The position numbers and the translations under genes were made by a program. A stretch of 7,151 nt of DNA from Candidatus Iainarchaeum sp. (lineage in GTDB: Archaea > Iainarchaeota > Iainarchaeia > Iainarchaeales > JAFGBZ01). The first letter of the stretch is position 1. Every line of letters begins with the position of its first letter. Below, in pieces: positions 5,821-7,151 of this stretch. The stretch covers positions 1 through 7,151 of the forward strand of contig JACRDJ010000142.1 in assembly GCA_016218635.1 (NCBI GenBank), written 5' to 3'. The notes below the pieces were generated by a model. It was not told the DNA's origin, did not search any database, and saw nothing but the letters and a program-made list of their open reading frames with translations.

Positions 5821-6641
5821 TATACGACCTCCAGTGAAAAATCCAATGCAACCGCATTCTTCGTTAAGGCACCCAATGAAACCCAGTCCGGCTTAAGGGA
5901 AGAGTAGGATTTGAGGTTATTAAGGTTAATGCCGCCCGAGAGTTCAATCCGCGTGGAAGGAGAAAGAACCCGGATGCGCGGAATCAGTCTTCGGGCATCC
6001 GAAACCGAAAAATTGTCCAGCATCAGGATGGGAACCCGCGCGTGGGCGGCCTGCAGGGCCTGAACCGGAGTTTCCACTTCAGCTTCAAACGCTTTTCCGC
6101 GCGCATGCTTTTTGGCGGCGGAAACGGCGTCCGGAACGGATTTGAAAAAGAAAAGGTGGTTTTCTTTCAGCAGAATCATTTCATGCAGGTTCCGCCGGTG
6201 CGGGAGACCCCCACCCAGCACAACGGCCTTTTTGTCAAAGTCATTGAATCCCGGAAGCGTTTTGCGGGTGGCGGCCACCGAACAATCCTTTCCAGCCAGG
6301 GAAACGGCTTGAGCGGTCAAAGAGGCCACCCCACTCATGCGGCCCAAAACATTCAGCGCCGTCCGCTCGGATTCCAGAATGCGGCGGCTGGGACCCGAAA
6401 GCTCCATCACCACATCGCCGGGCTGAACGGACTGGCCGTCTTTCTTGAATGATTTCACGCGCACCCCGTGCGATTCAAACAAAAACCGGGATTCCTCCAC
6501 GCCGGCCAGGATTCCATCGGACTTGCATACAATAACCGCCAAGGCCGGCTTTAATGGAACCAGGGCCGAAGTCACGTCCCCGCCGGCAATGTCGTCCGAT
6601 AAAGCCTTCCGCAAAAACTGCTTCATGGAAGAAGAAAGCAT
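5820..6641 (-). CDS. nadC: Nicotinate-nucleotide pyrophosphorylase (quinolinate phosphoribosyltransferase)
   Basis: NadC converts quinolinate and PRPP to nicotinate mononucleotide, CO2 and pyrophosphate. From the Met at 6641 the protein has 273 residues, close to the family length. The N-terminal LSDDIAGGDVTSA region is typical, followed by ESERTALNVLGRMSGVAS, ATRKTLPGF with the substrate-contact T-R-K, GGGLPHRRNLHEMILLKENH with H-R and K-E-N, EAEVET, MLDNF, ELSGGI and SLGALTK, all in family order. Several Mets are possible: a TTG at 6659 and ATGs at 6647, 6641 and 6626. I chose 6641 because a TATA-like element is centred 27 nt upstream, the spacing seen at the other leaderless starts; 6647 is a close alternative. 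It leads the operon nadC > nadM > unknown. NadA, which supplies quinolinate, is not in the window. Confidence 0.96.
   Translation of the reverse strand: MLSSSMKQFLRKALSDDIAGGDVTSALVPLKPALAVIVCKSDGILAGVEESRFLFESHGVRVKSFKKDGQSVQPGDVVMELSGPSRRILESERTALNVLGRMSGVASLTAQAVSLAGKDCSVAATRKTLPGFNDFDKKAVVLGGGLPHRRNLHEMILLKENHLFFFKSVPDAVSAAKKHARGKAFEAEVETPVQALQAAHARVPILMLDNFSVSDARRLIPRIRVLSPSTRIELSGGINLNNLKSYSSLKPDWVSLGALTKNAVALDFSLEVV
5827..5832 (-). promoter_or_regulatory. Shine-Dalgarno site of nadM inside nadC
   Basis: GGAGGT on the minus strand lies within the final nadC codons, 6 nt before the nadM ATG at 5820. Combined with the TAATG overlap, it indicates coupled translation from one mRNA. Confidence 0.75.
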
Positions 6642-6663
6642 ATGCATACAGTCCGACAAAAGG

Positions 6664-6672
6664 AATAAATAT
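6664..6672 (-). promoter_or_regulatory. TATA-like box of the nadC operon
   Basis: ATATTTATT on the minus strand is centred 27 nt before the nadC ATG at 6641 (21 nt before 6647). No Shine-Dalgarno site precedes either, so a leaderless transcript is likely. Confidence 0.5.
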
Positions 6673-6719
6673 GCTGGGAAAAACCAGTTGAAGGAAAAAA
6701 ACAGCCGAAAACAACAAGG

Positions 6720-6726
6720 TATTTAA
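6720..6726 (+). promoter_or_regulatory. TATA-like box of the lipoprotein gene
   Basis: TATTTAA is centred 27 nt before the ATG at 6750. A short inverted repeat, AGCG-CAATAA-CGCT (6735-6748), lies between it and the start codon, near the predicted transcription start. Confidence 0.5.
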
Positions 6727-6749
6727 GAAGAAAAAGCGCAATAACGCTT

Positions 6750-7061
6750 ATGAAACAAATTATGCCAGCCATGTTACTGGGATTAATTCTCTTTTCCGGA
6801 TGTCTGGAAATAGGCTCTGATGCCAATTGGAACAAGGAAACGGCCAAGCAATACTGCACGCAGCCCAACGTGGCGGAAGTCCGCTTCTGTGAAGACCGCT
6901 ACGTGGAAGTGGTCAGTTCACTTCCAGGCGGAGGAACCACCTACCACTTTCCGGGCGACCCAGTCCGCCTGCTCCGTTGTCCTATAGTGGCTCCGCAAAA
7001 CATGAGCCCCGAATGCGCCAAACGCATTGAAAACCCCTCCGTCTGCACCAAAGTCTGCTGA
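6750..7061 (+). CDS. Small cysteine-rich predicted lipoprotein, unknown function
   Basis: The 103-residue product begins with a lipoprotein-type signal peptide: a Lys2 n-region, a hydrophobic core (about residues 5-15) and LFSGC with Cys18 as the likely lipid-anchored residue. The mature part is short and holds six further cysteines at 36, 47, 77, 89, 99 and 103, enough for three disulfides, with an SLPGGGTTYHFPGD loop in the middle (57-70). This points to a small, disulfide-stabilised protein on the outer face of the membrane. I recognise no family. The ATG at 6750 fits a leaderless mRNA because a TATA-like box is 27 nt upstream. It diverges from the nadC operon with about 108 bp between starts; no functional link to NAD synthesis is visible. 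Confidence 0.72.
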   Translation: MKQIMPAMLLGLILFSGCLEIGSDANWNKETAKQYCTQPNVAEVRFCEDRYVEVVSSLPGGGTTYHFPGDPVRLLRCPIVAPQNMSPECAKRIENPSVCTKVC

Positions 7062-7112
7062 AATAAGCGCATGGAAAGATAAGCACAATACAGAAACATA
7101 TTCGGGAAAAAC

Positions 7113-7151
7113 ATGTCTCCGCCCATAACGCACAAAGAAATTGTTTTCAGA
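7113..7151 (+). CDS. Possible start of a gene running off the right edge
   Basis: An ATG at 7113 opens 13 codons (MSPPITHKEIVFR) that stay open to the last base. No clear TATA box or Shine-Dalgarno site supports the start, and the stretch is too short to identify. It is listed only because nothing else accounts for the last 90 bases. Confidence 0.22.
   Translation, partial: MSPPITHKEIVFR

Noticed and set aside
1..7151. CRISPR array, insertion sequence or riboswitch
   Set aside because: I saw no regularly spaced repeats, transposase genes, long terminal inverted repeats or recognisable riboswitch cores.

Overview
The window looks archaeal. Three signs support this: an archaeal-type NMN adenylyltransferase (NadM), a NucS/EndoMS-type nuclease ending in a PCNA-binding box, and TATA-like elements centred about 26-27 bp before the ATGs of operon-leading genes (leaderless pattern), while genes inside operons carry Shine-Dalgarno sites. 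The tight packing and the mix of archaeal NadM with the aspartate route (NadB, NadC) would fit a DPANN-type archaeon such as a Diapherotrites relative. That placement is an inference and cannot be proved from this sequence.

Layout, left to right. Positions 1-648 (+) hold the 3' part of a nucS gene whose start lies outside the window; its base composition (A+C rich, G-poor) differs sharply from everything after it. A 141-bp gap (649-789) follows, holding only a possible gene remnant. Then come two minus-strand genes, nadB (L-aspartate oxidase, start 3367) followed by a GT4-like glycosyltransferase (1788-790), 34 bp apart and probably one operon. A 38-bp divergent spacer separates nadB from dedA (3406-4026, +), a membrane protein. 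Next on the plus strand is an overlapping small-ORF/PIN-domain pair (4092-4608) that looks like a VapBC-style toxin-antitoxin module, but the PIN protein has His where the first catalytic Asp is expected. Convergent to it is a second minus-strand operon, nadC > nadM > unknown protein (6641-4635), with TAATG stop/start overlap at nadC-nadM and 4 bp between nadM and the unknown gene. Divergent from nadC, a plus-strand gene (6750-7061) encodes a small cysteine-rich predicted lipoprotein. A possible gene start at 7113 runs off the right edge.

How the genes fit together. NadB oxidises L-aspartate to iminoaspartate; NadA (not in the window) would condense it with dihydroxyacetone phosphate to quinolinate; NadC turns quinolinate into nicotinate mononucleotide. 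NadM transfers the adenylyl group from ATP to NMN or NaMN. NAD synthetase (NadE) is also absent here. The NAD genes therefore form two minus-strand transcription units separated by about 1.2 kb of plus-strand accessory genes. The most interesting unknown is the 221-residue protein at the end of the nadC-nadM operon.
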